In this document: positions 1-7,150 of the stretch, piece after piece
How the letters are laid out: the number at the start of each line of letters is the position of its first letter
How positions within the stretch are numbered: the stretch's first letter is position 1
Origin: Rhodoferax sp.
Lineage (GTDB): Bacteria; Pseudomonadota; Gammaproteobacteria; Burkholderiales; Burkholderiaceae_C
NCBI GenBank assembly: GCA_020048255.1
Contig: JAIFMR010000026.1
Coordinates: 1-14,411 of the forward strand
DNA: 14,411 nt
Direction: 5' to 3'
Made by a program: the position numbers and the translations under genes
Notes under the pieces: generated by a model
What the model saw: the letters and a program-made list of their open reading frames with translations, nothing else
Told to the model about the DNA's origin: nothing
Database searches by the model: none

Positions 1-1175
1 CCGATACCGTGGATGTGGATGCCGTGCCCGCGCTGATTGCCCAGGCACGCACCAGCCAATCGCTGACGTTGCTGGGCTTGCAGCGCATGGCATTTCTTGA
101 AAAAATGCACCTGTTGATGTACCGGCGCGAAGCCATGGCAGAACACCCCAATGGCATGAAGTTCACCGCCCGCAACGCGCAGTGTCAGGACCTCAAGGTA
201 GCCAAATACCTGAGTGTGGGTGGCGGCTTTGTGGTGAGCGCTGGCGTCACCCTGGACGCCGTACGGTCTGAATATCAAAAGGTCCCCCACCCCTTTACCA
301 GCGGTGCTGAGTTGCTCTCTATTTGCAAGCAAACCCGGCAAAGCATCAGCCAGGTCATGTGGGCCAATGAGCGGACCTGGCGATCTGACGACGAGATACG
401 CGCCGGCCTGCAAGCCATTTGGCGTGTGATGCGCGACTGTGTGCAACGCGGCTTGAGCCACAGCGGCACCTTGCCCGGCCCCTACAAGGTGCAACGCCGT
501 GCACCGCTCTTGGCGGCGCAACTGCGCGAACGGGCTGAACGCGCCCTGGCCGACCCGCTGTCGGTGCTGGACTGGGTCAACGTCTATGCCTTTGCGGTCA
601 ACGAAGAAAATGCGGCGGGCGGCCGGGTGGTGACCGCCCCCACCAACGGCGCCGCTGGCGTGATACCAGCCGTGCTGCATTACTGCGACCGGTTTGTGCT
701 GCCGCAGCACAGCCACCCCATCACAGGCGATGGACATCCTGCTGTGAATGATTTTTTGATGACCGCCGCTGCCATCGGCATGCTCTACAAGCTCAACGCC
801 TCCATCAGCGGCGCTGAGGTGGGCTGCCAGGGCGAGGTCGGCGTGGCTTGCTCCATGGCGGCCGCAGGTTTGGCCGCGGTGATGGGTGGCAGCCCTGAGC
901 AAATAGAAAACGCCGCCGAGATCGGCATGGAGCACAACCTGGGCCTGACCTGTGATCCGGTGGGTGGGCTGGTGCAAGTGCCCTGCATTGAGCGCAACGC
1001 CATGGGTGCGGTCAAGGCCATCAACGCCGCGCGCATGGCGCTACAAGGCGACGGGCATCATGTGGTGTCGCTCGACAAGGTCATCAAGACCATGCGTGAA
1101 ACCGGCGCCGACATGAAAACCAAGTACAAGGAAACCTCGCGCGGCGGGCTGGCGGTGAACATCGTCGAGTGCTGA
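1..1175 (+). CDS. sdaA: L-serine dehydratase (L-serine ammonia-lyase), 5' end cut by window edge
   Basis: Deaminates L-serine to pyruvate and ammonia in the cytoplasm with an oxygen-sensitive [4Fe-4S] cluster instead of PLP. The reading frame is already open at base 3 (Asp-Thr-Val-Asp-Val-Asp), so the gene starts before the window; about 70 N-terminal residues of the single-chain bacterial form (about 455-460 aa) are probably missing. The GTG at 9 is internal, not a start. What is visible is the C-terminal catalytic domain: an SGAEVGCQGEVGVACS block followed by LTCDPVGGLVQVPC. Cysteine codons at 825, 951 and 984 are spaced 42 and 11 residues apart, the spacing I recall for the three cluster ligands of the Legionella type-2 enzyme; a further Cys lies at 849. 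The gene ends in TGA, 55 bases from the convergent deaminase gene, with no clear terminator between them. Family assignment is secure. Confidence 0.95.
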   Translation, partial: DTVDVDAVPALIAQARTSQSLTLLGLQRMAFLEKMHLLMYRREAMAEHPNGMKFTARNAQCQDLKVAKYLSVGGGFVVSAGVTLDAVRSEYQKVPHPFTSGAELLSICKQTRQSISQVMWANERTWRSDDEIRAGLQAIWRVMRDCVQRGLSHSGTLPGPYKVQRRAPLLAAQLRERAERALADPLSVLDWVNVYAFAVNEENAAGGRVVTAPTNGAAGVIPAVLHYCDRFVLPQHSHPITGDGHPAVNDFLMTAAAIGMLYKLNASISGAEVGCQGEVGVACSMAAAGLAAVMGGSPEQIENAAEIGMEHNLGLTCDPVGGLVQVPCIERNAMGAVKAINAARMALQGDGHHVVSLDKVIKTMRETGADMKTKYKETSRGGLAVNIVEC

Positions 1176-1230
1176 TCAACCCGCAGCCATTGCCTGTTCT
1201 GTGGGCTTCTTCAACGCCGCTGTGTTGGCC

Positions 1231-2514
1231 TCAAAAATAGGTGGTGATGGCATCGACCACGTTGTATTGCTCATCCACCAGCGGCATCCAGCGCCATTTG
1301 TCAAAGGTGGTGCAGGGGTGCGAAATGCCCAAGCCAATCCGGTCGCCCACCTGCAGCGCCGCGTGCGCCGGACCCGTGCCGTGCAAATAGGCGTGCTGGT
1401 CATACAGTTTGGTGACGCGCCAATCCGGCGGGGCTGCCTGCAGTTCGCGGCTGGCACGTGGGCACACCCACAGCGGTATCGGCAGATCCCGGTCAAAAGA
1501 AACGTCACGCCGGCCTACCGCCAGGATCGCCAGCCCGGGCTCGGGGCACGACTGCACATGGGCCCACACCTCCAGCGCCGCCTCCAGTCCGCTGCCGCAA
1601 CCGGTACGCTGCGCCACCGCATGCATCATGCGCTTGTAGGTCCCCTGATCGTGGGTGATGTAGCAGCCCGAGCGCAGCAGGCCGGTCACCTGGCGGCTGA
1701 GCTGGGTCTTCAAGGCGGTCACCACCAGGTCAAAAATGGCCGACCCGCCAGCGGTGAGCAAGACTTCATCGGAATCAAAGAGGTTTTGCGCATCACAAGC
1801 GCGGGCCACGGTTTGAAACAGGTCCATCAAGGGCTGCGCGTAGGCAATGTCTTGCACCGTGTCCCCTGTGGCGGCCAGTCCCTCGTAGCAGGCCACGCCC
1901 ATCAGCTGGACTGCGGCACTGTCATGCAGCCACTCGGCCAGCGTCAGTGCCTGTTCCAAAGTGCGACAGCCCGTGCGCCCGCCCAGGACACCGATTTCCA
2001 GCAACACTTCAAACGCCGGTGCGGCAGGGTGACGCTGGCGCCAGTCTTCAATCAGCATCAACTGTGCAACCGAGTCCATCCAAAAAATCACCCGCAAGCC
2101 CGGGTGATCGCGCTTGAGCTCATCCACCCCCTGTAAATCCAGGTCAGCAAAGACCTGATTGGCAATCAAACAAGCCTGGATGCCTGCAGCGACACCGATG
2201 CACGCTTGCTTCACTGAGGCAAAGGTCATGCCCCAGGCGCCCGCCTGCAGCTGGTGTCGAAACAACTGGGGTGACATGCTGGTTTTGCCATGCGGGGCCA
2301 AGCCCAGACCACGCTCATCCGCGAAGTTTTGCATCCAGGCCAGGTTGTGCTGCATCACCTCGCGCCGAATCACCGCCAGCGGCAAAGGCAAATCGCCGGC
2401 CAGCACGTTCCAACACTGCTGGCCGATGCTTGAGCAAGGCAAGGGTTCGCAGTGATGCGGAAAGCCCTTGAATGAGTCGTCAACCAGCGGATCCAGAAAA
2501 CGGCTGGCCTGCAT
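1231..2514 (-). CDS. D-serine dehydratase-like PLP/zinc amino acid deaminase (alanine racemase fold III)
   Basis: A PLP enzyme of the eukaryotic-type D-serine dehydratase / D-threonine aldolase family, which eliminates ammonia from beta-hydroxy D-amino acids to give a keto acid. It has an N-terminal TIM barrel with the Schiff-base lysine in LAPHGKTSMSP (Lys77 from the chosen start), a segment LLRSGCYITHDQGTYKRM typical of the family, and a C-terminal beta domain with the HxC zinc pair in GISHPCTTFDKW (His399, Cys401). I chose the ATG at 2514, two bases after the TAG of the upstream cyclo-ligase gene (ATAGCCATG), which suggests translational coupling. An in-frame GTG at 2529 would add five residues and overlap that gene. 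Substrate is uncertain: D-serine, D-threonine and D-threo-3-hydroxyaspartate are all used by relatives, the last by an enzyme from Delftia, also a comamonad. Often annotated simply as amino acid deaminase. Confidence 0.85.
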   Translation of the reverse strand: MQASRFLDPLVDDSFKGFPHHCEPLPCSSIGQQCWNVLAGDLPLPLAVIRREVMQHNLAWMQNFADERGLGLAPHGKTSMSPQLFRHQLQAGAWGMTFASVKQACIGVAAGIQACLIANQVFADLDLQGVDELKRDHPGLRVIFWMDSVAQLMLIEDWRQRHPAAPAFEVLLEIGVLGGRTGCRTLEQALTLAEWLHDSAAVQLMGVACYEGLAATGDTVQDIAYAQPLMDLFQTVARACDAQNLFDSDEVLLTAGGSAIFDLVVTALKTQLSRQVTGLLRSGCYITHDQGTYKRMMHAVAQRTGCGSGLEAALEVWAHVQSCPEPGLAILAVGRRDVSFDRDLPIPLWVCPRASRELQAAPPDWRVTKLYDQHAYLHGTGPAHAALQVGDRIGLGISHPCTTFDKWRWMPLVDEQYNVVDAITTYF

Positions 2515-2516
2515 GG

Positions 2517-3116
2517 CTATACCGGCCACACCACACCATGGTCGTTCAAGATGGCGTCCAGCGGCATGTCATGCGGTTCGGGCTCAAAGTCAGGCAAAAA
2601 GTCGGTACCAAAACCCAAGCCCACGGTGAAGGGCCGCGGCGACAAATCTGCCAGCATGCGGTCGTAAAAACCCCCGCCGTAACCCAGCCGGTAGCCCCCC
2701 GGCGCATAGCCTACACACGCCACAAACAGCAGGGTGGGTGTGATGACTTCGGTGTCTTTGGGTTTGGGGATGCCGTAAGCATCGTCTTCCATGGGGCAGC
2801 CCGGATACCAGGCGTGAAACGTCATGGTCTTATGAACTTTATCCACCACCGGCAGTCCAATCTTGCGCAGTTGCGGCTGGTCGATGAGTTCACCATCTTC
2901 TTTCCACCGATGCAGGGCCGGTAGCGGGTCAAATTCACCCTTGATCGGCCAATAAGCCCCAATCACGGTGTCGGGGCGGCCCACCAGCCAGATGCGCATC
3001 ACGCGGCGCAACAGGTCGATGCGTTGCTCCCGGTCAGGCAAGCGCAAACGCTGTTCCACCAGTCGTTTGCGCAAAGCTTTTTTGTCTAATGCGCGTTGTT
3101 CATCAGAGTTATTCAT
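2517..3116 (-). CDS. fau: 5-formyltetrahydrofolate cyclo-ligase
   Basis: Cytoplasmic enzyme converting 5-formyl-tetrahydrofolate to 5,10-methenyl-tetrahydrofolate with ATP, returning the stored folate to one-carbon metabolism. At 199 residues it has the usual length. It shows the basic N-terminal helix (DKKALRKRL, residues 11-19), the substrate-side EFDPLPAL segment from residue 61, and the glycine-rich ATP/Mg motif GYRLGYGGGFYDR at 141-153. The ATG at 3116 is the only reasonable start, but no Shine-Dalgarno sequence precedes it and only 9 bases separate it from the divergent slt start. It is the first gene of a two-gene unit with the D-serine-dehydratase-like deaminase. The link may be serine and one-carbon metabolism, since serine feeds one-carbon units to folate; that link is inference. 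Also known as ygfA. Confidence 0.93.
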   Translation of the reverse strand: MNNSDEQRALDKKALRKRLVEQRLRLPDREQRIDLLRRVMRIWLVGRPDTVIGAYWPIKGEFDPLPALHRWKEDGELIDQPQLRKIGLPVVDKVHKTMTFHAWYPGCPMEDDAYGIPKPKDTEVITPTLLFVACVGYAPGGYRLGYGGGFYDRMLADLSPRPFTVGLGFGTDFLPDFEPEPHDMPLDAILNDHGVVWPV

Positions 3117-3125
3117 AATCTATCT

Positions 3126-5032
3126 ATGCAGTTCAAGATGATTTTGACATTGATTGGCTTCCTCGGTGCACTGGCCACACCATTCGCGCTGGCGCAAGCC
3201 GCGCCTGACAACGTCTTGCTGGACATGCAGCAGGCCTTCAAAAAGGGCGACGCCAAGCGTTTGGCCGGCTTGCTGCCGCAGGCCCAAGGTCACGTGCTGC
3301 AGCCCTGGGCCGCCTACTGGGCGCTGCGGGTGCGACTCGATTCGGCCTCGCCTGATGAGGTCAATGCGTTTTTCAGCACCTACCAGGGCACCTACCAGGA
3401 AGACCGTTTGCGCAATGACTGGCTGTTGCTTTTGGGCCAGCGCCGGGACTGGGCCGGCTTTGCCGCTGCCAGCCCGGACTTTCGCATGAACGACGACCAC
3501 GAGGTGCGCTGTTACGCCCTGGAGAAGGGGGCGAGGCCTGTGCGTTGGCCGCCCAAAGCCACTTTGCCGCCAAGCAACTCGATGAGGCTGACGTCTGGCG
3601 CAAAGCCCGGTTGGCCGCAGAGGCACGCCAACTCAAGGCCAGTCGCCAAGCCGTGGGCATCGTGGCCCCCAATGCCGATGCGGTGCTGAACGAAGCCTTG
3701 GGCAGCCCGGAGCGTTTTTTGCTCAAACACGCCCCGTCCAGCCAGCGCCAGACGCAAGAATTGGCTGTGCTGGCGCTGATTCGCTGGGCCGACACCAGCC
3801 CGGACAGCGCGGCTCAGGCGCTGAGCAAGGTCTGGAGCAAACACCTCAGCAGCAGCCAGCGCGCCTGGGCCTGGGGCGCCATTGGCCGGCAGGCAGCGCA
3901 AAGGCTGTCGGATGACGCCCTGCACTATTTCAACAACGCCAGCCCGGAACTCATGAGTGACGAGCACCTGGCCTGGCGCACGCGTGCCGCCCTGCGCCGC
4001 CACCAATGGACCGACGCGCTGCAGGCCATCAAGGCCATGAGCCCGGACGCCGCCAATGACAGTACCTGGGTTTACTGGCGTGCGCGCGCTTTGCTGCAGC
4101 CAAGTCGGTCTGAGGCCGACCACCAACAGGGCCGCCAACTGCTACAGGGCGTGGCCAGTGTGCGCGGTTTCTACCCAATGCTGGCACAAGAAGAACTGGG
4201 CTTACCCATCACCCCGCCCGACACACCAGCACCCCTGACCGCTCTGGAGAAAGACGGCGCCCAAGCCAACCCGGGCCTGAAGCGCGCACTCGCCGCCGTG
4301 GCCTTGGGGCTGCGCTCGGAAGGCGTCAAAGAGTGGAACTACACCACCAATCTGCACAGCCCAGGCGGCATGAACGACCGCGCCTTGCTGGCCGCAGCCG
4401 ACCTGGCTTGCCAGAACGCGGTGTGGGACCGCTGCATCAACACCAGCGAACGCACCCGCAGTCTGATTGACCTGACCCAGCGCTTTCCGATGCCGCACCG
4501 GCAAGCCGTGGTGGCGCGCAGCCAGGAGATTGGCCTGGACCCAGCCTATGTCTATGGACTGATCCGACAGGAAAGCCGATTTATCACCGATGCGCGCTCA
4601 GGCGTTGGGGCCTCGGGCCTGATGCAGGTGATGCCGGCCACCGCCCGCTGGACCGCCAAAAAAATCGGCCTGACCAACTTCCAACCCCATCAGATCACCG
4701 AACGTGACACCAACATCGCCATTGGCACCGGTTACCTCAAACTGGTACTGGACAACTTTGCTGGCTCCATGCCGCTGGCCGCAGCAGCCTACAACGCCGG
4801 GCCGAGTCGGCCGCGCAGTTGGCGCGGCATGGCCGGTGCACCCGTTGTTGAGGCCGCCATCTGGGCCGAGAACATCCCCTTCACCGAAACCCGCGACTAC
4901 GTGAAGAAAGTGCTGGCCAACACCACCGTGTATGCAGCCATGATCACCGGACAAACCCAGTCGCTCAAAGCGCGCTTGGGGCAAATTGGCCCGCGCGACC
5001 TGGGAAGCACCGACAACCGCGAGCTCCCTTAG
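3126..5032 (+). pseudogene. slt: Slt70-like soluble lytic murein transglycosylase, frameshifted
   Basis: A periplasmic muramidase-like lyase that cleaves the MurNAc-GlcNAc bond of peptidoglycan to form 1,6-anhydro-MurNAc. The N-terminal piece starts at ATG 3126 (a second ATG at 3138 is possible) with a signal peptide: basic start, hydrophobic ILTLIGFLGALATPFALA, likely cleavage near AQA. It then runs into the alpha-helical U-domain and stays homologous to about Ala-Leu at 3516-3521. From there that frame turns into low-complexity Pro/Arg sequence ending at 3689, while the next frame takes over and carries the rest, including the catalytic domain, to 5032. The junction lies between about 3519 and 3541 and contains five G at 3527-3531; one more G would give one continuous reading frame of about 635 codons. 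From memory, homologues also have some 20 extra residues here, so a real small deletion is possible. A sequencing error cannot be excluded. Confidence 0.8.
3545..5032 (+). CDS. Lytic transglycosylase, frameshift-separated C-terminal part with catalytic domain
   Basis: The intact 3' portion of the split slt gene: superhelical U- and L-domain helices up to about residue 320, then the lysozyme-like catalytic domain. The catalytic glutamate sits in IRQESRFITDARSGVGASG (codon at 4571, Glu343 of this piece), followed by GLMQVMPATA, the NIAIGTGYLK helix and AAAAYNAGPSRPRSW, all hallmarks of the Slt family. The nominal TTG at 3545 has no ribosome-binding site, and recognisable sequence (GEACALAA) begins before it, so it is not a genuine start. 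Without the signal peptide on the N-terminal piece this fragment could not be exported. A GST gene follows 32 bases downstream, probably in the same transcript. Confidence 0.6.
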   Translation: MAAQSHFAAKQLDEADVWRKARLAAEARQLKASRQAVGIVAPNADAVLNEALGSPERFLLKHAPSSQRQTQELAVLALIRWADTSPDSAAQALSKVWSKHLSSSQRAWAWGAIGRQAAQRLSDDALHYFNNASPELMSDEHLAWRTRAALRRHQWTDALQAIKAMSPDAANDSTWVYWRARALLQPSRSEADHQQGRQLLQGVASVRGFYPMLAQEELGLPITPPDTPAPLTALEKDGAQANPGLKRALAAVALGLRSEGVKEWNYTTNLHSPGGMNDRALLAAADLACQNAVWDRCINTSERTRSLIDLTQRFPMPHRQAVVARSQEIGLDPAYVYGLIRQESRFITDARSGVGASGLMQVMPATARWTAKKIGLTNFQPHQITERDTNIAIGTGYLKLVLDNFAGSMPLAAAAYNAGPSRPRSWRGMAGAPVVEAAIWAENIPFTETRDYVKKVLANTTVYAAMITGQTQSLKARLGQIGPRDLGSTDNRELP

Positions 5033-5064
5033 TCTGCGCCCACTTGTTCCATCTGAGAAACCCT

Positions 5065-5748
5065 ATGCTCAAACTCTTCATTGGTAACAAAAACTACTCG
5101 TCATGGTCGATGCGGCCGTGGGTGTTACTGAAACAGGCTGACATCGCTTTTGAAGAAGTCATGGTGCGCTTTGATGCTTTCACGCCGGAGTCACAGTTCA
5201 AGGCGGCGCTCAAGCCCGTGTCACCCACCGGCAAGGTGCCGGTGTTGGTCGATGGCGATTGCCTGGTGTGGGACACGCTGGCCATTGCAGAATATGTGGC
5301 CGAGCAGTTTCCCGACAAAGCCCTGTGGCCCGCTGCCAAAGCAGCCCGTGCCCGCGCGCGCAGCATCTGTGCCGAGATGCACAGTGGCTTTACCAGCCTG
5401 CGCTCGCATTGCCCGATGAACATTGAAGCCAGCTTGCCTGACGCCGGGGCCTTGATCTGGCGGGATCAGCCCGGTGTGCGCGCCGATGTGGCCCGGCTGG
5501 TCAGCATGTGGCAAGCCTTGCTGCGCGAACACGGCGGCCCGCTGCTGTTTGGTCATTTCACCATCGCCGATGCCTACTTTGCTCCCATCTGCACCCGGCT
5601 GCAGACCTACGCATTACCCCTGCCCGACGACATCCGCGCCTATGTGAACCGGGTGTGTGCCCTGCCCGGCGTCAAAGCCTGGATCGATGAGGCACGCGCC
5701 GAGCACGACTTCCTGGACTTTGAAGAACCCTATCGCCTGCATCGCTGA
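5065..5748 (+). CDS. Glutathione S-transferase family protein
   Basis: A 227-residue cytosolic GST: an N-terminal thioredoxin-like domain (about 1-80) and an all-helical C-terminal domain. The active-site region is GNKNYSSWSMRPW (residues 7-19), where a serine of the YSSWS stretch is the likely catalytic residue. The cis-proline is in TGKVPVLV (Pro59), and the glutathione-contacting segment is DTLAIAEYVAE (70-80), with Asp-Thr in place of the common Glu-Ser. The C-terminal domain carries the N-capping motif in HFTIADAYFAPI. I chose the ATG at 5065, with a weak GAGA 6 bases upstream, over the TTG at 5044 because homologues begin with the MLKLFIGNKNYSSWS strand. It sits between slt and cca on the same strand. 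Its substrate cannot be told from sequence; detoxification or thiol redox repair are the general options. Confidence 0.88.
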   Translation: MLKLFIGNKNYSSWSMRPWVLLKQADIAFEEVMVRFDAFTPESQFKAALKPVSPTGKVPVLVDGDCLVWDTLAIAEYVAEQFPDKALWPAAKAARARARSICAEMHSGFTSLRSHCPMNIEASLPDAGALIWRDQPGVRADVARLVSMWQALLREHGGPLLFGHFTIADAYFAPICTRLQTYALPLPDDIRAYVNRVCALPGVKAWIDEARAEHDFLDFEEPYRLHR

Positions 5749-5774
5749 ACGCGCTGCAGGGCGCACGCCCCACC

Positions 5775-7109
5775 ATGACTGCCCACGCACTGACTGACCT
5801 GCAGATTTTCCTGGTCGGCGGCGCCGTGCGCGATGCGCTGCTGGGCCTTCCCGTCCAGGACCGCGACTGGGTGGTCGTGGGCGCCACGCCGCAGGCACTA
5901 ATTGACCGGGGGTTTATGCCCGTGGGCAAGGACTTTCCCGTCTTTCTTCATCCGCAAACCCATGAGGAATACGCCCTGGCCCGCACCGAGCGCAAAACGG
6001 CGCCGGGTTATCACGGCTTTGCCATTCACGCTGCATCTGATGTGACCCTGGAAGATGATCTGGCGCGGCGTGACATCACTATCAATGCCATAGCTGCTAG
6101 CCCAGAATGGATAGGGGCCAGAGCTCAATTTGATACTCAAGCAGCAGACACCAAGCCAGGTGCACCCAGCCAGCGGCTTGACCCCTTGCTGATCGATCCC
6201 TTCCAAGGCCAGCAAGACCTGGCCGACAAGGTCTTTCGCCATGTCAGCCCGGCGTTTCGCGAAGACCCGGTGCGCATCCTGCGCGTGGCACGCTTTGCCG
6301 CACGCTTTGCTGACTTCAGCGTGGCGCCAGAAACCCGGGCGTTGATGCGAGAGATGGTGGACAGCGGTGAGGTCGATCACCTGGTCGCTGAGCGCGTGTG
6401 GCAGGAACTGGCCCGGGGCCTGATGGAGGCCACCCCCTCACGCATGTTCGACGTGCTGCGCGACTGCGGGTCCTTGAAAAAGCTGCTGCCGGAGGTGGAT
6501 CGACTGTGGGGCGTGCCGCAGCGCGCCGACTACCACCCCGAAGTCGATACCGGTGTGCACCTGATGATGGTGCTGAACATGGCCGCCCGGCTGCGTGCAC
6601 CGCTGACCGTGCGTTTTGCCTGCCTGGGTCATGACTTGGGCAAGGGCAATACCCCGCCAGACGTGTTGCCGCGCCACCTGGGTCACGAGGAGCGCAGCGC
6701 GCGCTTGCTGAAAGGACTATGTGAGCGCCTGCGTGTACCCACGGACTGCCGCGAATTGGCCGATGTGATGGCGCGTGAGCACAGCAACATCCACCGCAGC
6801 ACCGATGCCAGCGCTGGCGCCCTGGTGCGCCTGCTGGAGCGTTGTGATGCCCTGCGCAAACCCGAGCGCTTTGCAGAGGTTCTGCTGGCCTGTGAATGCG
6901 ACGCACGCGGGCGGCTGAACTTTCAGGATGCACCCTACCCGCAGCGCCAGCGTTTGTTGGATGTGCTGGCGGTGATGCAAGCGATTGATACAAAAACAAT
7001 AGCTACTGACGCAATGGCTGCGGGGGCTAGCGGCAAAAAAGTGGGTGATCTCATTCACCAGGCGCGGGTCACTGCGGTGCAAGCTTGGATGGGTGGTGAA
7101 ACTGCCTGA
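5775..7109 (+). CDS. cca: CCA-adding tRNA nucleotidyltransferase with HD domain
   Basis: Adds or repairs the 3'-terminal CCA of tRNA without a nucleic acid template. The class II head shows GGAVRD (15-20), the metal-binding DRD (Asp29, Asp31), HPQTHEEYALARTERK and RRDITINA (98-105). The neck carries FREDPVRILRVARFAARF. The C-terminal HD phosphohydrolase domain includes VDTGVHLMMVL and CLGHDLGKG (His286-Asp287), so this is the bifunctional long type of E. coli, at a similar length (444 versus 412 aa). Two oddities: directly after RRDITINA there is an insertion of about 25 residues relative to E. coli, and a second unusual stretch lies at about 409-422. Both are encoded by the same short repeat, listed separately. 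Start ATG 5775 lies 26 bases after the GST stop, with no strong ribosome-binding site. Confidence 0.95.
   Translation: MTAHALTDLQIFLVGGAVRDALLGLPVQDRDWVVVGATPQALIDRGFMPVGKDFPVFLHPQTHEEYALARTERKTAPGYHGFAIHAASDVTLEDDLARRDITINAIAASPEWIGARAQFDTQAADTKPGAPSQRLDPLLIDPFQGQQDLADKVFRHVSPAFREDPVRILRVARFAARFADFSVAPETRALMREMVDSGEVDHLVAERVWQELARGLMEATPSRMFDVLRDCGSLKKLLPEVDRLWGVPQRADYHPEVDTGVHLMMVLNMAARLRAPLTVRFACLGHDLGKGNTPPDVLPRHLGHEERSARLLKGLCERLRVPTDCRELADVMAREHSNIHRSTDASAGALVRLLERCDALRKPERFAEVLLACECDARGRLNFQDAPYPQRQRLLDVLAVMQAIDTKTIATDAMAAGASGKKVGDLIHQARVTAVQAWMGGETA
6090..6134 (+). repeat. Dispersed ~45-bp repeat, copy 1, in frame inside cca
   Basis: Begins ATAGCTGCTAGC, and 24 bases after its first base comes GGGGCC, then an AGAGCTCAATTTGAT tail. 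It aligns without gaps to the two other copies in this window (24 of 36 positions shared with the copy at 12146-12189, by hand count). The two arms can form an imperfect hairpin. It supplies codons 106 onward of cca, starting with ATA (Ile) and reading IAASPEWIGARAQFD, immediately after the conserved RRDxTINA motif. It looks like a short palindromic repeat that I recall as common in Rhodoferax/Polaromonas genomes; the genome-wide claim is from memory. Confidence 0.7.
6999..7040 (+). repeat. Dispersed repeat, copy 2, in frame inside the 3' part of cca
   Basis: A more diverged copy: ATAGCTACTGACGC, then GGGGCTAGCGGC at the same spacing as in the other copies, flanked by A-rich ends (AAAAAC before, AAAAAA after). 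It shares 25 of 36 ungapped positions with the copy at 12146-12189 by hand count. It encodes cca residues 409 onward, IATDAMAAGASGKK, with the same Ile-Ala start and the same reading frame as copy 1. Being diverged and falling in Ala/Gly-rich coding sequence, it could partly be chance; the A-rich flanks and the rare ATA codon favour a real copy. Confidence 0.5.
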
Positions 7110-7150
7110 CTGGCAGACGACATCGGCCGCCACTCAGTTATGCTCACACC

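Noticed and set aside
1201..2136. Plus-strand open frame of 311 codons opposite the deaminase gene
   Set aside because: Antisense shadow; the minus-strand frame has the PLP lysine and zinc motifs of a known family, while this one has none.
3082..3124. Sigma-70 promoter for slt using TTGTCT (3082) or TTGTTC (3096) as -35
   Set aside because: Neither has a good -10 at 16-18 bases, and the best -10 (CATAAT, 3114) has no -35 match at the right distance, so no promoter feature was called.
7103..7117. CTGCC/GGCAG inverted repeat at the end of cca as a terminator
   Set aside because: Stem of only five pairs, partly inside the coding region and without a following T tract; likely chance.
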